The notes beneath the pieces are model-generated. The model worked only from the letters and a program-made list of their open reading frames with translations, was not told the DNA's origin and made no database searches. Below, in pieces: positions 1 through 9,434 of a stretch of DNA of 44,448 nt (the stretch's first letter is position 1; each line of letters begins with the position of its first letter). This DNA is from Xanthobacteraceae bacterium (lineage in GTDB: Bacteria > Pseudomonadota > Alphaproteobacteria > Rhizobiales > Xanthobacteraceae). The stretch spans positions 1 through 44,448 of the forward strand of contig JAQGJU010000103.1 of NCBI GenBank assembly GCA_028290465.1, given 5' to 3'. The translations under genes were made by a program, and so were the position numbers.

Positions 1-875
1 TGCTGGCGATCGGCGTCAACCGGCACTTCAAATACAACAAGTATTTCTCGATGGTGCCGGTCGGCCCGGAAGGCGTGAAGGCGTTCTCCAAGGGCTTCTT
101 CGAAATCGCCGCAGCCCAACAGCCGAAGCCGCTGACCGTCGCCATGTTGGCGGCGGACGCCGAATTCGCCAAAACCGCGGCCGACGGCGCCAAAGAAAAC
201 GCCAAGGCGAACGGCTTCAACATCACCTACGACAAGACCTATCCGCCGACCACGACCGACTTTACGCCGGTGGTGCGGGCGCTGCAGGCCGCCAATGCCG
301 ACGTGGTGTTCATCGCGGCCTATCCGCCCGATACGGTCGGCATCATCCGGGCCGCGCAGGAAATCGGCTTCACGCCGAAGATGTTCGGCGGCGCGATGAT
401 CGGGCTGCTGGTGACGCCCATCAAGGTGCAGCTCGGCCCGCTGATGAACGGCCTTGTCATCATGGAAAGCTTCGTGCCGGCGCCGTCTTTCACCTTCGAA
501 GGCACGCATTCGCTGCTCGAGCGCTACCAAGCCAAAGCCGCCGAATTGAAAATCGACCCGCTCGGCCACGGCTTCGTGCCGTTCGGCTACGCGGCCGGTC
601 AGATTTTGGCGCAAGCCGTGACCGCGACCAAGAGCCTCGATCATGAGAAGCTCGCCGCCTATGCCCACGCCAACAAGTTCAACACCGTGGTCGGCGAGAT
701 TGCCTACAACGACAACGGCGACTGGGCGCAGCCGCGCACCGTGTTCACCCAGTTCCAGGATGTCCAGCCGAGCAATGTCGAACAGTTCCGTGACAGCAAA
801 CGTCAAGTCATCGTGTGGCCGGACAGCTTCAAGACCGGCAACATGATCTATCCGTTCGCGAATGCGCGGAAATAA
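1..875 (+). CDS. Branched-chain amino acid-type ABC transporter substrate-binding protein (3' part)
   Basis: The reading frame is open from the first bases of the window (LAIGVNRHFKYNKYFSM before the first internal ATG at 51), so the gene starts outside and only about 290 C-terminal residues are visible. The protein resembles LivK/periplasmic binding protein type 1 proteins (Peripla_BP_6 fold). Visible support is the two-lobe pattern with segments such as VVFIAAYPPDTVGIIRAAQE and MFGGAMIGLLV, and a C-terminal stretch ending in YPFANARK. These proteins bind a small ligand in the periplasm and deliver it to a Liv-type permease. The ligand cannot be told from sequence. No transporter subunit follows; a palindromic repeat and a convergent MCP gene come next. 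The signal peptide would lie upstream of the window. Confidence 0.85.
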   Translation, partial: LAIGVNRHFKYNKYFSMVPVGPEGVKAFSKGFFEIAAAQQPKPLTVAMLAADAEFAKTAADGAKENAKANGFNITYDKTYPPTTTDFTPVVRALQAANADVVFIAAYPPDTVGIIRAAQEIGFTPKMFGGAMIGLLVTPIKVQLGPLMNGLVIMESFVPAPSFTFEGTHSLLERYQAKAAELKIDPLGHGFVPFGYAAGQILAQAVTATKSLDHEKLAAYAHANKFNTVVGEIAYNDNGDWAQPRTVFTQFQDVQPSNVEQFRDSKRQVIVWPDSFKTGNMIYPFANARK

Positions 876-918
876 AGGGCGACTGACGCTTCATCGCCCC
901 AACTGCTGAGCCTATCCG

Positions 919-1042
919 CCTCATCCTGAGGAGCGCCCTTTACGGGCGCGTCTCGAAGGATGGGGCGGATTTGCGTTGAGTGGCCAACTTCGGCCTCATG
1001 GTTCGAGACGCGTTGCTGACGCGACGTTCCTCACCATGAGGG
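919..1042. repeat. Intergenic palindromic repeat element
   Basis: Two outer arms face each other: CCTCATCCTGAGGAGC near 919 and GTTCCTCACCATGAGGG near 1026-1042. Inside lie two smaller hairpins, GCGCCC/GGGCGC near 934-949 and CGCG..CGCG near 1009-1023, and the motif TCTCGAAGG/GTTCGAGACG occurs on both sides. This matches in style the dispersed REP-like elements of Bradyrhizobium and relatives. It lies between two convergent genes, where it could also act as a transcription barrier. Confidence 0.75.
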
Positions 1043-1087
1043 TGTAGTTCGGAGCCTGCAAAAACGACGGCGGGCAATCCGACTGCG

Positions 1088-3187
1088 CTACGCCGCCCGT
1101 ACGGTGGAAAGAAAGCGGTCGACTTCTCTCTTTAACTTGCTGCCTTCGGCGGAGAGTGACTGCGCGGAAACCAGGACTTGACTCGAAGCCGCGCCGGTCT
1201 TGGCGGCGCCGTTGCTTACATTGGTGATGTTGGCGGCAACCTGAATGGTGCCTTCCGCCGCCCGCTGCACATTGCGGGAAATTTCCTGGGTCGCAGCGCC
1301 CTGTTGTTCCACTGCGGCGGCGGTGGAGCCGGCGATATCCGAGATACGTCCGATCGTACTGCCGATCTCCTTGATGGCCGACACCGATTCCGCGGTGGCC
1401 AGCTGCATGCCGGTGATCTGCGTGCCGATCTCCTCGGTGGCCTTGGCGGTCTGGTTGGCGAGCGATTTGACCTCCGCCGCGACCACCGCGAAACCGCGGC
1501 CAGCTTCGCCCGCGCGTGCCGCCTCGATGGTGGCATTGAGGGCGAGCAGGTTGGTCTGCTCGGCGATAGCCGTGATCAGCTTGACAACGTCGCCGATACG
1601 GCTCGCCGCCAGCGAGAGCTCGGCGATGCGGGCATCGGTCTTCGCCGCCTGATGCACGGCTTCGTTGGCGATCCTGCTCGATTCCCGCACCTGGCGGCTG
1701 ATCTCGTCGACCGACGAAGACAGTTCCTCCGTCGCCGAGGCGACCGATTGCACGTTGGAGGAAGCCTCCTCCGAAGCGGCGGCCGCGTCGGTCGAAAGCT
1801 TCTGGGTGGTTTCGGCGGTGTTCGTCAGAGTCGCGGCCGAGGCCTCCAACTCGGTAGAGGCGGAGGATACGGTTCTGACGATCTCGCCGACCGCTGCCTC
1901 GAAACCGTCGGCGAGCGTGAGCATCTCGGCCTTGCGCCCGGCGATCGAGCGGGCGTCGACCTCGGTCTGCTCGGCGCGCAGTCGCTCCGACTCGATCATG
2001 TTGGTCTTGAAGACCTGCATGGTGCTGGCCAGCGCGCCGATCTCGTCGCGTCGATCGGCGAATGTCACTTCGGTCGTCAGGTCTCCGCCCGCCAGCCGCT
2101 TCATGGCCACCTGTATCAGCAGCAGCGGCCGGGTCACTCGCCACGAGATCAACAGCAGCGACCCTAGCGCCAGGGCCACGGCCAGGACGAGCAGGCCAAG
2201 CAGTAGGACGAGCTTCTCCATCGTGGCGGATCGCTGACGCTCTGCATGTTCCTTGGCGACATCGAGCGCGACCTCCGCGACAGCGAGCACGCCGGAAAGA
2301 TTGGGTCCGCTTGCGGCAGAATATTGCTCCAAGGCGATGCCGGGCGGCTGGCCGGCGCTCAATGCCTTCAGCGTATTCATGCGCAAGTCGGCGGCCTCGC
2401 GCGAAAGAAATCCCTTCTCGGCCTTTTGAACCGCCTCGGCGAACCGGGCCGGCAAGGACAGCCCCGAGGAAAAGCTAGCAAGGGCGGCCCACGCCGTCTG
2501 CAAGGCGCCCATCTCGGTCGTATATTTGAGCATTCCATCGAGCGAAACCGGCTGCTGACCGCTGAGTGCGTTCGTTACCACGGTCGAAGCTTCGCCAGCC
2601 GCATTACGCGCGGTCCAGCCAAGATGCTTGATCTGCAACATCTGATCGACGAAGGCGTCGCTGAGCTTCACCTGATCGTTAAGCCGTTCCGACAGTTTCT
2701 CGAGCAGGTCGATGAGCGTGCTGAGTTCGCCGTTCAGTTCCTGGATGAGTGCTGGCCGGCGTTCGACCTTCGGACGCAGGATCGCGGCGGCGGATTCGTC
2801 GTGCAATGCGGCTAGCCGGATGGTCTTCTGACCAAGTTCGACAACCATGCTTTGCCGTTCAGGAAACTCAACAGCCTTCAGGGCGGTCGCCGCCGATTTC
2901 AATGCCGGCAATTCCGTTGCGCGCGCCTGAGCCATCAACTGATCCAAGGACGTGGCCGGCTTCTCTGCGTTCAATGCGCGGAGAGAACGCGAGCGATCGA
3001 AACGCAGGTTATGCAGCGCCGTGAATATGTGCGCCGAAGCCTCGACCACTTCAAAATTCCGACTCGCCACCTTCCAGCGTGTCCACGAGTCCCAGGCGCC
3101 AGAAGCCAGTGAGGCTACGACGGCTGCAGCCAGCAGAGTGAAGGCGGCTTTCAGAAGAATGTTGATCGACAGCCGACTCATCATCAT
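1088..3187 (-). CDS. Methyl-accepting chemotaxis protein (MCP A)
   Basis: This is a transmembrane chemoreceptor of about 699 residues. A first membrane segment lies near residues 9-30, a mainly helical periplasmic sensor of about 290 residues follows, then a second membrane segment near 325-349, a HAMP domain, and a long cytoplasmic signalling coiled coil. The signalling tip [20 protein letters not shown] is the canonical CheA/CheW contact hairpin. The protein ends in STVRAA and has no NWETF-like CheR tether. I chose the ATG run at 3187 because AGGTG precedes it and MSRLSIN then leads into the membrane helix; an ATG at 3220 would add 11 residues. No che genes are in the window. Its sensor looks more like that of MCP B at 9435 than the other two. 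The ligand is unknown. Confidence 0.93.
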   Translation of the reverse strand: MMMSRLSINILLKAAFTLLAAAVVASLASGAWDSWTRWKVASRNFEVVEASAHIFTALHNLRFDRSRSLRALNAEKPATSLDQLMAQARATELPALKSAATALKAVEFPERQSMVVELGQKTIRLAALHDESAAAILRPKVERRPALIQELNGELSTLIDLLEKLSERLNDQVKLSDAFVDQMLQIKHLGWTARNAAGEASTVVTNALSGQQPVSLDGMLKYTTEMGALQTAWAALASFSSGLSLPARFAEAVQKAEKGFLSREAADLRMNTLKALSAGQPPGIALEQYSAASGPNLSGVLAVAEVALDVAKEHAERQRSATMEKLVLLLGLLVLAVALALGSLLLISWRVTRPLLLIQVAMKRLAGGDLTTEVTFADRRDEIGALASTMQVFKTNMIESERLRAEQTEVDARSIAGRKAEMLTLADGFEAAVGEIVRTVSSASTELEASAATLTNTAETTQKLSTDAAAASEEASSNVQSVASATEELSSSVDEISRQVRESSRIANEAVHQAAKTDARIAELSLAASRIGDVVKLITAIAEQTNLLALNATIEAARAGEAGRGFAVVAAEVKSLANQTAKATEEIGTQITGMQLATAESVSAIKEIGSTIGRISDIAGSTAAAVEQQGAATQEISRNVQRAAEGTIQVAANITNVSNGAAKTGAASSQVLVSAQSLSAEGSKLKREVDRFLSTVRAA

Positions 3188-3533
3188 ACACACACCTGCT
3201 GAAAATCGATAAAGCGCCATCTCTTCTAGGGTTCGGCCGTAAACGCGGCGTCACTTTTTGTTCACTACGACTGGATTTTGCCTAAGTGCAAACACCTACT
3301 GATTGCCTGCGAGAGCGGAAGCCAAGGTACTGATGAGGTTTTCGAGGTCTATGCCGGAAGCCGGACGATCTCGTCCATCGGCGCGGACGGCCTCGCGGTT
3401 TGACCTCGCGGTTTGACAGTTCGAGGTCGACGACCCGAAGCGGAATGATGCTCACACGGGTGGATCGCCGCCGGCGTCTCTAATCCGCCGTCGTGGCAAA
3501 TTGGGTCGCACCGTAAGTGACCCGAAATCCCGA
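3188..3533. other. Intergenic region between two minus-strand genes
   Basis: This 346-bp gap lies between the MCP A start and the 3' end of the yqgE-like gene. It must hold the MCP A promoter on the minus strand, but no clear -35/-10 pair stands out. It holds an exact 13-bp tandem duplication (3391-3416). A reading frame at 3349-3651 has biased arginine-rich composition, overlaps the next gene and is not credible. Confidence 0.5.
3391..3416. repeat. Exact 13-bp tandem duplication
   Basis: The unit CCTCGCGGTTTGA occurs twice with no gap, at 3391-3403 and 3404-3416. It is non-coding. Confidence 0.85.
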
Positions 3534-4151
3534 TCAGGCGTGCCCGGCTTCGCTGGACAGCATGCCGATGCCGACGCCGATCTTCTTCAGCGCCTTCTCG
3601 TATTTGCCGCCATTGTCGGTCCCGAAGATCAGTTCGGAATCCGCCGAGCAATGCAGCCAGCCATTGTCCTGGATCTCGGTTTCCAACTGGCCAGGCGCCC
3701 AGCCCGCATAGCCCAGCGCCAGCACGGCGCTGGCCGGACCGTCTCCCTTGGCGATCGCCTTAAGAATGTCCAGCGTGGCGGTCAGGCAGACCCCTTCGTC
3801 GATCGGCAGTGTCGAATTCTCGATGAAGAAATCAGCCGAGTGCAGCACGAAGCCGCGCCCGGTATCGACCGGCCCCCCCTTGAGCACCTTCACGGTGCCG
3901 GCGCTCGGCGGCAGTTCGATCGCCTCGACGGCTGGGATCACTTCGAGCTGCACCAGCAGGTCGGGAAAATTGATGTTGGCGGCCGGATGATTGACGATGA
4001 TGCCCATCGCGCCTTCGGACGAGTGCGCGCACACATAGATCACCGACCGCGCAAACCGCTCATCGTGCATTGCCGGCATCGCGATCAGCATCTGGCCGTC
4101 GAGATAGCCGCGTTTGCCGGCGGGGTCCTGTTTCTTGCGGGGCAGTCGCAT
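3534..4151 (-). CDS. YqgE/AlgH family protein (DUF179)
   Basis: The 205-residue product matches the YqgE/AlgH family in length and conserved segments: [20 protein letters not shown] near the N terminus, [10 protein letters not shown], a [15 protein letters not shown] loop, and [15 protein letters not shown] with NGWL in the C-terminal half. The molecular function of the family is not established; AlgH was named from a link to alginate regulation in Pseudomonas. The protein is predicted to be cytoplasmic, with no signal peptide. The ATG at 4151 gives the expected family N terminus (DGQMLIAMP about 20 residues in). It is divergent from the DsbD-alpha-like gene at 4331, with about 180 bp between them. 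Confidence 0.93.
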   Translation of the reverse strand: MRLPRKKQDPAGKRGYLDGQMLIAMPAMHDERFARSVIYVCAHSSEGAMGIIVNHPAANINFPDLLVQLEVIPAVEAIELPPSAGTVKVLKGGPVDTGRGFVLHSADFFIENSTLPIDEGVCLTATLDILKAIAKGDGPASAVLALGYAGWAPGQLETEIQDNGWLHCSADSELIFGTDNGGKYEKALKKIGVGIGMLSSEAGHA

Positions 4152-4330
4152 CGCTCAAGATTATCCGATCGTAGTCGGTTTGGAAACGGACGCCGCCCCC
4201 GGCGGTAGAAGACCGATTGGAGCCGCGATATATGTCAATTTATCGACGTCGGAAGCTCCTCAAGCGTCCAGATCCCCTGTCACAATCAATTCAGTAGCCT
4301 CGCCCTCCCCCATTCCGTAAACGACCGAAT

Positions 4331-5209
4331 ATGAAGCCCGTTCCCGGTCACCCGAACCGCTTCGCCTTGCTGGCCGCCGCCGGCCTCGCCTTGCTGACGG
4401 TTTCCGGCGCCATTGCGGCAGAGAATGCCTTGGCTCAAGACGCCTCGGCCTGGGACCAGGATCTGCATGCCGGAGCGCGGCTGATCGCCGGCTCAAAGAC
4501 GCCGGACGGCGTGCGCCGCGCCGGCCTCGAAATCCGGCTCGATCCCGGCTGGCACACCTATTGGCGCTATCCCGGGGATGCCGGCGTGCCGCCGCAGTTC
4601 GACTTTTCGACTTCGGACAATGTGAAAGACGTGCAGGTGCGGTGGCCAGCGCCGCGGCGCCTCTTGGCCGGCGGCTCGACCTCGATCGGCTATGAGCACG
4701 AACTCGTGTTGCCGCTGCGCGTGACGCCGCGCGATCCGGCAAAGCCGGCGGTGCTGCGGCTCAAGCTCGATTACGCGATTTGCGAAAAGCTGTGCGTGCC
4801 GGCCAGCGGCAAGGCCGAACTTTCCCTTCCCGGCATACCGAGCCCGCATGACGCCCGACTCGCCGCCGCCGAAGCGCTGGTGCCCAAGCCGGCCGTGCTG
4901 GGCGCTGGCGGGCCACTGGCTGTCCGCTCGGTGCGGCGCGAGCCCGGCACGCCGCGCGCGCGCGTCGTGGTCGATGTCGCGGCGCCGCCGGGTGTTACGC
5001 CGCCAAGCCTCGACCTGTTCGCCGAAGGCCCGACGCCCGACTGGGCGCTGCCAGTGCCGGCGCCGGTACCGGGCGCGCCCGCCGGCCTGCAGCGCTTTAC
5101 GTTCGAGATCGACGGCGTGCCGCCCGGCGCCAAACAGGAGGGCGTTGCGCTCAAACTGACCGCCGTCGCCGGCACGTCCGCGATCGAGGTGACGGCGCCG
5201 CTTGATTAA
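4331..5209 (+). CDS. Periplasmic protein with DsbD N-terminal (alpha) type domain
   Basis: The 292-residue protein starts with a signal peptide (hydrophobic residues 11-30, ending near ENALAQDASAW). The mature part resembles the N-terminal immunoglobulin-like domain of DsbD/ScsB thiol:disulfide reductases: WDQDLHAGARLIAG, EIRLDPGWHTYWRYPGDAG, then DYAICEKLCVPASG with two cysteines four residues apart, the usual disulfide pair of this domain. The DsbD membrane domain and C-terminal thioredoxin domain are absent, and full-length DsbD is nearly twice as long. It probably exchanges electrons or binds a redox partner in the periplasm. A peroxiredoxin gene lies 103 bp downstream on the same strand. 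The ribosome-binding site before 4331 is weak, so the start is slightly uncertain. Confidence 0.85.
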   Translation: MKPVPGHPNRFALLAAAGLALLTVSGAIAAENALAQDASAWDQDLHAGARLIAGSKTPDGVRRAGLEIRLDPGWHTYWRYPGDAGVPPQFDFSTSDNVKDVQVRWPAPRRLLAGGSTSIGYEHELVLPLRVTPRDPAKPAVLRLKLDYAICEKLCVPASGKAELSLPGIPSPHDARLAAAEALVPKPAVLGAGGPLAVRSVRREPGTPRARVVVDVAAPPGVTPPSLDLFAEGPTPDWALPVPAPVPGAPAGLQRFTFEIDGVPPGAKQEGVALKLTAVAGTSAIEVTAPLD

Positions 5210-5312
5210 GGTAGTTTGCCGGATCGATTTCGCAATTGCCGCCGGTACAGCCGGCAGCCGCCGATGGTCTCAAACCACGGCACCATCCCCGAGGAAACGA
5301 AAGGTCTACATC

Positions 5313-5798
5313 ATGGCTATCAAGGTCGGCGATCGCCTGCCCGCTTCGACGTTCCGTGTGATCACCGCGGACGGCCCGAAGCCGCTCACCACAGATGAAG
5401 TGTTCAAGGGCAAGAAGGTCGTGCTGTTCGCTGTGCCGGGCGCGTTCACGCCGACCTGCCACAAGAACCATCTGCCGGGCTTCCTGACCAACGCCGACGC
5501 CTTCAAGGCCAAGGGTGTCGACGCCATCGTGGTCACGGCCGTCAACGACCAGTTCGTGATGAACGCCTGGAAGGGCGCGAGCGGCGCCGAAGGCAAGATC
5601 GAGTTCCTGGCCGACGGCAATGGCGATTTCGCCAAGGCGCTGGATCTGACCATCGACGCTTCGGGCAATGGCCTCGGCCTGCGCTCGAAGCGCTACGCGA
5701 TGCTGGTCGAGGACGGCGTCGTGAAGGTGCTCAATGTCGAGGACGTGCCCAGCAAGGCCGAAGCCTCCAGCGCGGACAGCCTGCTGAAACAGATCTGA
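5313..5798 (+). CDS. Peroxiredoxin, Prx5/type II family, one cysteine
   Basis: The 161-residue protein is a thiol peroxidase that reduces hydrogen peroxide and organic hydroperoxides. The N-terminal segment MAIKVGDRLP and the active site VPGAFTPTCHKNHLPGF, with peroxidatic Cys49 and the upstream Thr and Pro, are typical of the Prx5/PrxII family. The C-terminal half carries NGLGLRSKRYAMLVEDGVV, also family-typical. Cys49 is the only cysteine, so recycling must use glutaredoxin/glutathione or another external thiol. I chose the ATG at 5313 because GAGG and AAAGG precede it and the family N terminus begins there; the frame stays open upstream to 5202. A strong terminator follows at 5821. Confidence 0.95.
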   Translation: MAIKVGDRLPASTFRVITADGPKPLTTDEVFKGKKVVLFAVPGAFTPTCHKNHLPGFLTNADAFKAKGVDAIVVTAVNDQFVMNAWKGASGAEGKIEFLADGNGDFAKALDLTIDASGNGLGLRSKRYAMLVEDGVVKVLNVEDVPSKAEASSADSLLKQI

Positions 5799-5820
5799 TC
5801 GACGAACTGTTTGCGTAGAG

Positions 5821-5863
5821 AGAGCCGTCTCCGGTCAGCCGACCGGTGACGGCTCTTGCTTTT
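5821..5863 (+). terminator. Rho-independent terminator after the peroxiredoxin gene
   Basis: AGAGCCGTC pairs with GACGGCTCT and CCGGTC with GACCGG around a short loop (5821-5856), with one internal mismatch. The stem is followed by TGCTTTT. It lies 23 bp behind the peroxiredoxin stop codon and directly before the convergent rnhA stop codon. Confidence 0.85.
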
Positions 5864-5873
5864 CTGATGGGCT

Positions 5874-6332
5874 CTACCGTTGTCCGCCGCCCTGTGCCGC
5901 GCGCCATTGCGCAATCGCCTCGCGGGCCAGTTGATCGGCGCGCTCGTTCAGATCGTGGCCGGCGTGACCTTTCACCCAATGCCAGCGCAACTCATGCTGC
6001 GCCAGCGCGGTGTCGAGCCGCTGCCATAGGTCGATATTCTTCACCGGCTTCTTGTCGGCGGTGCGCCAGCCGTTGCGCTTCCAGTTATTGATCCACTTGG
6101 TGATGCCGTCTTTCAAGTATTGGCTGTCGGTGTGCAGATCGACCGTGCAGGGACGCTTCAGCGCTTCCAGCGCCGCGATTGCGGCCATCATTTCCATGCG
6201 GTTATTGGTGGTGTGACCTTCGGCGCCGCTGAGCTCACGCACCTTGTCGCCGCCCTCCAGGATCGCGCCCCAGCCGCCGGGACCGGGATTGCCCGAACAG
6301 GCGCCGTCAGTGTGGATGGTGACCGTGTTCAC
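5874..6332 (-). CDS. rnhA: Ribonuclease HI
   Basis: The 152-residue enzyme cleaves the RNA strand of RNA-DNA hybrids, for example in R-loops and Okazaki primers. All four acidic active-site positions are recognisable: Asp in [16 protein letters not shown], Glu in [13 protein letters not shown], Asp in [11 protein letters not shown], and the late Asp/Glu pair in [14 protein letters not shown]. The length matches the E. coli enzyme (155 residues). It is the last gene of an ispH-thrB-rnhA string on the minus strand, 9 bp behind thrB, an order common in Alphaproteobacteria. Confidence 0.97.
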   Translation of the reverse strand: MNTVTIHTDGACSGNPGPGGWGAILEGGDKVRELSGAEGHTTNNRMEMMAAIAALEALKRPCTVDLHTDSQYLKDGITKWINNWKRNGWRTADKKPVKNIDLWQRLDTALAQHELRWHWVKGHAGHDLNERADQLAREAIAQWRAAQGGGQR

Positions 6333-6341
6333 GATAATCCT

Positions 6342-7304
6342 TTAATCGAGGCCGTAGTCGCGCACAGTGCCGACCGCCTGGTGAAACCGCAGCTTGCGGA
6401 AATATTCGATCGGGTCTTTCGGCTTGACCAATGCGCCGGGCGGCACGTCGAGCCAGTCGACGAGACGCGTCAGCAGAAAGCGCAACGCCGCGCCGCGTGC
6501 CAGCAGCGGCAGCACAGCGCGCTCCGCACTCGATAGCTCCCGCGCGCGACCATAGGCCTGCAGCAGCGCGCGGCCCTTGGTGACGTTGTAGGAATGGTCC
6601 GGCTCGAAGCACCACGCGTTGAGACAGATCGCAACGTCATAGGCCAGCGTATCGGTGCAGGCGAAATAGAAATCGATCAGGCCGGACAGCCGGTCGCCGA
6701 GAAAGAACACGTTATCGGGAAACAGATCGGCGTGGATCACGCCCTGCGGCAGGTCGCGCGGCCAGTGCTGTTCGAGATGCGCAAGTTCGGTCGCGATGGT
6801 GTCGCACAGGCCCGGCTGCAAACGGTCGGCGCGGCCCTGCGCGGCTTCGAATAGCGGCCGCCAGCCTTCGACCGACAGCGCGTTCGGGCGCCGCATCGGG
6901 AAATCCGCGCCGGCGAGATGCAGCCGTGCCAGCGCCTCGCCCAACGCAGCCCCGTGCTGGGCGCTCGGCTTGCGTATCCACATGCCGTCGAGAAACGTGA
7001 CGATCGCGGCCGGCCGGCCAGCGAGTTTGCCGAGCGCTTCGCCGGCGCGGTTCTTCACCGGCTGCGGGCAGGTCAGGCCGTTTTTGGCAAGGTGCTCCAT
7101 CAGGCCGATGAAGAACGGCAGGTCGCCGGCCGCGACGCGCTTTTCATACAGCGTCAGGATGAAATAGCCGCGGCTGGTGTGCATCAGGAAATTGGAATTC
7201 TCGACGCCCTCGGCGATGCCCTTGTAGGACAGCAATTCGCCGATCTCATAGGCGGCCAGAAAGGCCGACAGGTCTTCCGCCGCGACGTCGGTATAGACCG
7301 CCAT
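6342..7304 (-). CDS. thrB: Homoserine kinase, ThrB type II (APH fold)
   Basis: The 320-residue enzyme phosphorylates homoserine in threonine biosynthesis. It belongs to the aminoglycoside phosphotransferase/choline kinase-like ThrB family of Alphaproteobacteria and some Pseudomonas, not to the GHMP family. Key segments are the N-terminal [39 protein letters not shown], the catalytic loop [13 protein letters not shown], and the metal-binding [10 protein letters not shown]. The frame is open further upstream, but the ATG at 7304 starts the family N terminus. It begins 5 bp behind the ispH stop codon, so the two are certainly co-transcribed. Confidence 0.95.
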   Translation of the reverse strand: MAVYTDVAAEDLSAFLAAYEIGELLSYKGIAEGVENSNFLMHTSRGYFILTLYEKRVAAGDLPFFIGLMEHLAKNGLTCPQPVKNRAGEALGKLAGRPAAIVTFLDGMWIRKPSAQHGAALGEALARLHLAGADFPMRRPNALSVEGWRPLFEAAQGRADRLQPGLCDTIATELAHLEQHWPRDLPQGVIHADLFPDNVFFLGDRLSGLIDFYFACTDTLAYDVAICLNAWCFEPDHSYNVTKGRALLQAYGRARELSSAERAVLPLLARGAALRFLLTRLVDWLDVPPGALVKPKDPIEYFRKLRFHQAVGTVRDYGLD

Positions 7305-7309
7305 GAAGT

Positions 7310-8296
7310 CTACTCCGCCGCCTCGTTCTCGCGCAGCGGACGCGGCAGCGGAAAGAACACACCCTCCTCGGCGGCCGACACGGTATCGACCATCACCGTG
7401 TAGCGCGCCGCGAAGGCGTCGATGATCTCCTCGACCAGCACTTCGGGCGCCGAAGCGCCGGCCGTGATGCCGAGCGACGCGATGGCGCCGAACTTGTCCC
7501 AGTCGATATCGGCGGCGCGCTGCACCAATGCGGCATGGCCACAACCGGCGCGTTCGGCCACCTCGCGCAGCCGCTGCGAGTTCGACGAATTCGGCGCCCC
7601 GACCACGATCATCGCGTCGACCAGCGGCGCGACCTGCTTGACGGCCTCCTGGCGGTTCGTCGTGGCGTAGCAGATGTCTTCCTTGTGCGGCCCGACGATC
7701 GTCGGAAACCGCGCCCGCAACAGCTCGACGATCGACGCGGTGTCGTCGACAGACAACGTGGTCTGGGTCACGTAGGCGAGTTGCCCGGCATCCTTCGGCG
7801 TGAAGGCGGACGCATCGGCCAGGGTTTCGATCAGCGTCACCGCGCCGGCCGGCAGTTGGCCCATGGTGCCGGCGACCTCGGGATGGCCGGCATGGCCGAT
7901 CAGCACGATCTCGCGGCCGCGGCGAAAATGGATTTCGGCCTCGCGATGCACCTTGGTGACCAGCGGACAGGTGGCGTCGAGCGCGAACAGGTTGCGCCGC
8001 GCGGCTTCGCTGGGCACCGATTTGGCGACCCCATGGGCCGAGAAAATCACCGGGGCGTCGGTTTCTGGGATTTCGCCCAGTTCCTCGACGAAGATCGCGC
8101 CCTTGGCCCGCAGGCTCTCGACCACATAACGGTTGTGGACGATCTCATGGCGGACATAAACGGGGGGCCCATACAGGGCCAGCGCCCGCTCGACCGAGTC
8201 GATCGCCCGCACCACCCCGGCGCAAAAGCCGCGCGGAGAGCACAGCAGCACCTTCAAAGGCGGCTTGCCGGACACGGTGGTGGGGGCGGAATTCAT
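7310..8296 (-). CDS. ispH: 4-hydroxy-3-methylbut-2-enyl diphosphate reductase
   Basis: This is the last enzyme of the MEP isoprenoid pathway, making IPP and DMAPP with an iron-sulfur cluster. The three cluster cysteines are visible in [13 protein letters not shown] (Cys24), [14 protein letters not shown] and [14 protein letters not shown]. Other family segments are [42 protein letters not shown] and the late TAGASAPE. I chose the ATG at 8296 (328 residues), with GGGAAACC before it; the frame allows another ATG at 8353 that adds 19 residues without family character. It heads the ispH-thrB-rnhA string and is divergent from trcR. Confidence 0.95.
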   Translation of the reverse strand: MNSAPTTVSGKPPLKVLLCSPRGFCAGVVRAIDSVERALALYGPPVYVRHEIVHNRYVVESLRAKGAIFVEELGEIPETDAPVIFSAHGVAKSVPSEAARRNLFALDATCPLVTKVHREAEIHFRRGREIVLIGHAGHPEVAGTMGQLPAGAVTLIETLADASAFTPKDAGQLAYVTQTTLSVDDTASIVELLRARFPTIVGPHKEDICYATTNRQEAVKQVAPLVDAMIVVGAPNSSNSQRLREVAERAGCGHAALVQRAADIDWDKFGAIASLGITAGASAPEVLVEEIIDAFAARYTVMVDTVSAAEEGVFFPLPRPLRENEAAE

Positions 8297-8403
8297 CGGT
8301 TTCCCAGGAAATCGAGCAGCAAGACCCATTCCGGGCCCTGTTCCAGACTCCATTCCGACATGGGCCGGCGGGTGTTTTCTGTCAAGCGTGGGCGTGTCTG
8401 CGG

Positions 8404-8433
8404 TTGCGCTCAGGTGGGGTGGCTGCCTATATT
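8404..8433 (+). promoter_or_regulatory. Candidate housekeeping promoter of trcR
   Basis: TTGCGC at 8404-8409 and TATATT at 8428-8433 are separated by 18 bp, close to the sigma-70 pattern, and lie about 75 bp before the trcR start. This is the best match in the 212-bp ispH-trcR intergenic region. Confidence 0.4.
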
Positions 8434-8508
8434 CGCCCCAACCCCTGTCATCGCCGATGGCTTGGAACCCCGTCCGGAAGGGCGGGCGGAGAACAAGGAG
8501 TTTTTGCC

Positions 8509-9210
8509 GTGACCGACGCCCCGTTGATGCCCAAGGCGACCGCCGTCTGGCTGGTAGAGAACACCGCGCTCTCGTTCGACCAGATCGCCGATTTCTGCAA
8601 ATTGCACCCGCTGGAGGTGAAAGCGATCGCCGACGGCGACGCCGCGCAGGGCATCAAGGGCGCCGATCCGATCCAGGCCAGTCAGTTGACCCGCGAGGAC
8701 ATCGACAAGGCCGAGGCCGACCCGAGCCGCCGTCTCACGCTGGCCGACAATTCGCTCCGGGCACCCAATACCAAGCTGAAAAAGGGCCCGCGCTATACCC
8801 CGGTGTCACGCCGCCAGGACCGGCCGAACGCCATCCTGTGGCTGGTCCGCAACCACCCGGAACTCAAGGACAGCCAGATCATGCGGCTGGTCGGCACCAC
8901 CAAGACGACCATCCAAGGCATCCGCGAGCGCACCCATTGGAACGCCGCGAACCTGTCGCCGATGGATCCGGTGACGCTCGGCCTGTGCTCGCAGATCGAC
9001 CTCGACATCGAGGTTCACAAGGCCGCAAAGGAGAAGCCCGCGACCTCGGGCAATACCGGTGCGACCCTGCTGCCGGCCTCCGAAACCACCGCGGCGCGTC
9101 TTGAGGCGGAATCCGAGGCCGATCAGAAAAAGCAGGGCGGCGAACTCAACGTTGAAGCGGTGTTCGCCAAGTTGAAGCAGATCGGCGGAACCCGAAACGA
9201 TAGTGAATAG
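8509..9210 (+). CDS. trcR: Cell cycle transcriptional regulator TrcR (DUF1013)
   Basis: The 233-residue protein belongs to DUF1013, an alphaproteobacterial family now named TrcR, a cell-cycle transcriptional regulator. The diagnostic N terminus [20 protein letters not shown] follows six residues after the start, then helix-turn-helix-like segments near residues 20-45 and 105-140 ([39 protein letters not shown]). The C-terminal third is acidic and low in complexity, ending [21 protein letters not shown] chose the GTG at 8509 because AAGGAG sits eight bases upstream; ATG at 8527 is the alternative. It stands alone, divergent from ispH. A second cell-cycle regulator, gcrA, is 12 kb away. Confidence 0.93.
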   Translation: MTDAPLMPKATAVWLVENTALSFDQIADFCKLHPLEVKAIADGDAAQGIKGADPIQASQLTREDIDKAEADPSRRLTLADNSLRAPNTKLKKGPRYTPVSRRQDRPNAILWLVRNHPELKDSQIMRLVGTTKTTIQGIRERTHWNAANLSPMDPVTLGLCSQIDLDIEVHKAAKEKPATSGNTGATLLPASETTAARLEAESEADQKKQGGELNVEAVFAKLKQIGGTRNDSE

Positions 9211-9332
9211 CCTGCGTCACAACCGCCCACCCTTTATGCAATCTGAGGATGTATATATTCGGTTGCGCTCTAGATATGTTTATATTTTCAACCTGCGCGT
9301 GAAATAAACACGCTTCTAGAGGTTGTTTGCAC

Positions 9333-9356
9333 GGAACACTACATACAATTTGCGTT
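9333..9356 (+). promoter_or_regulatory. Near-consensus EcfG-type promoter before MCP B
   Basis: GGAAC at 9333-9337 and CGTT at 9353-9356 are separated by 15 bp, one base shorter than the usual 16-17 bp of the general stress sigma factor EcfG. It lies about 80 bp before the MCP B start in an unusually AT-rich intergenic stretch (9240-9400). The same bases also form an inverted repeat GGAAC..GTTCC. Confidence 0.35.
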
Positions 9357-9434
9357 CCCTAATTAATACCTAGATACCGAATTGTTAGGAATCGCGTCCA
9401 CGGTGGTTGTCACAACCTACGTGAGGACGCACCC

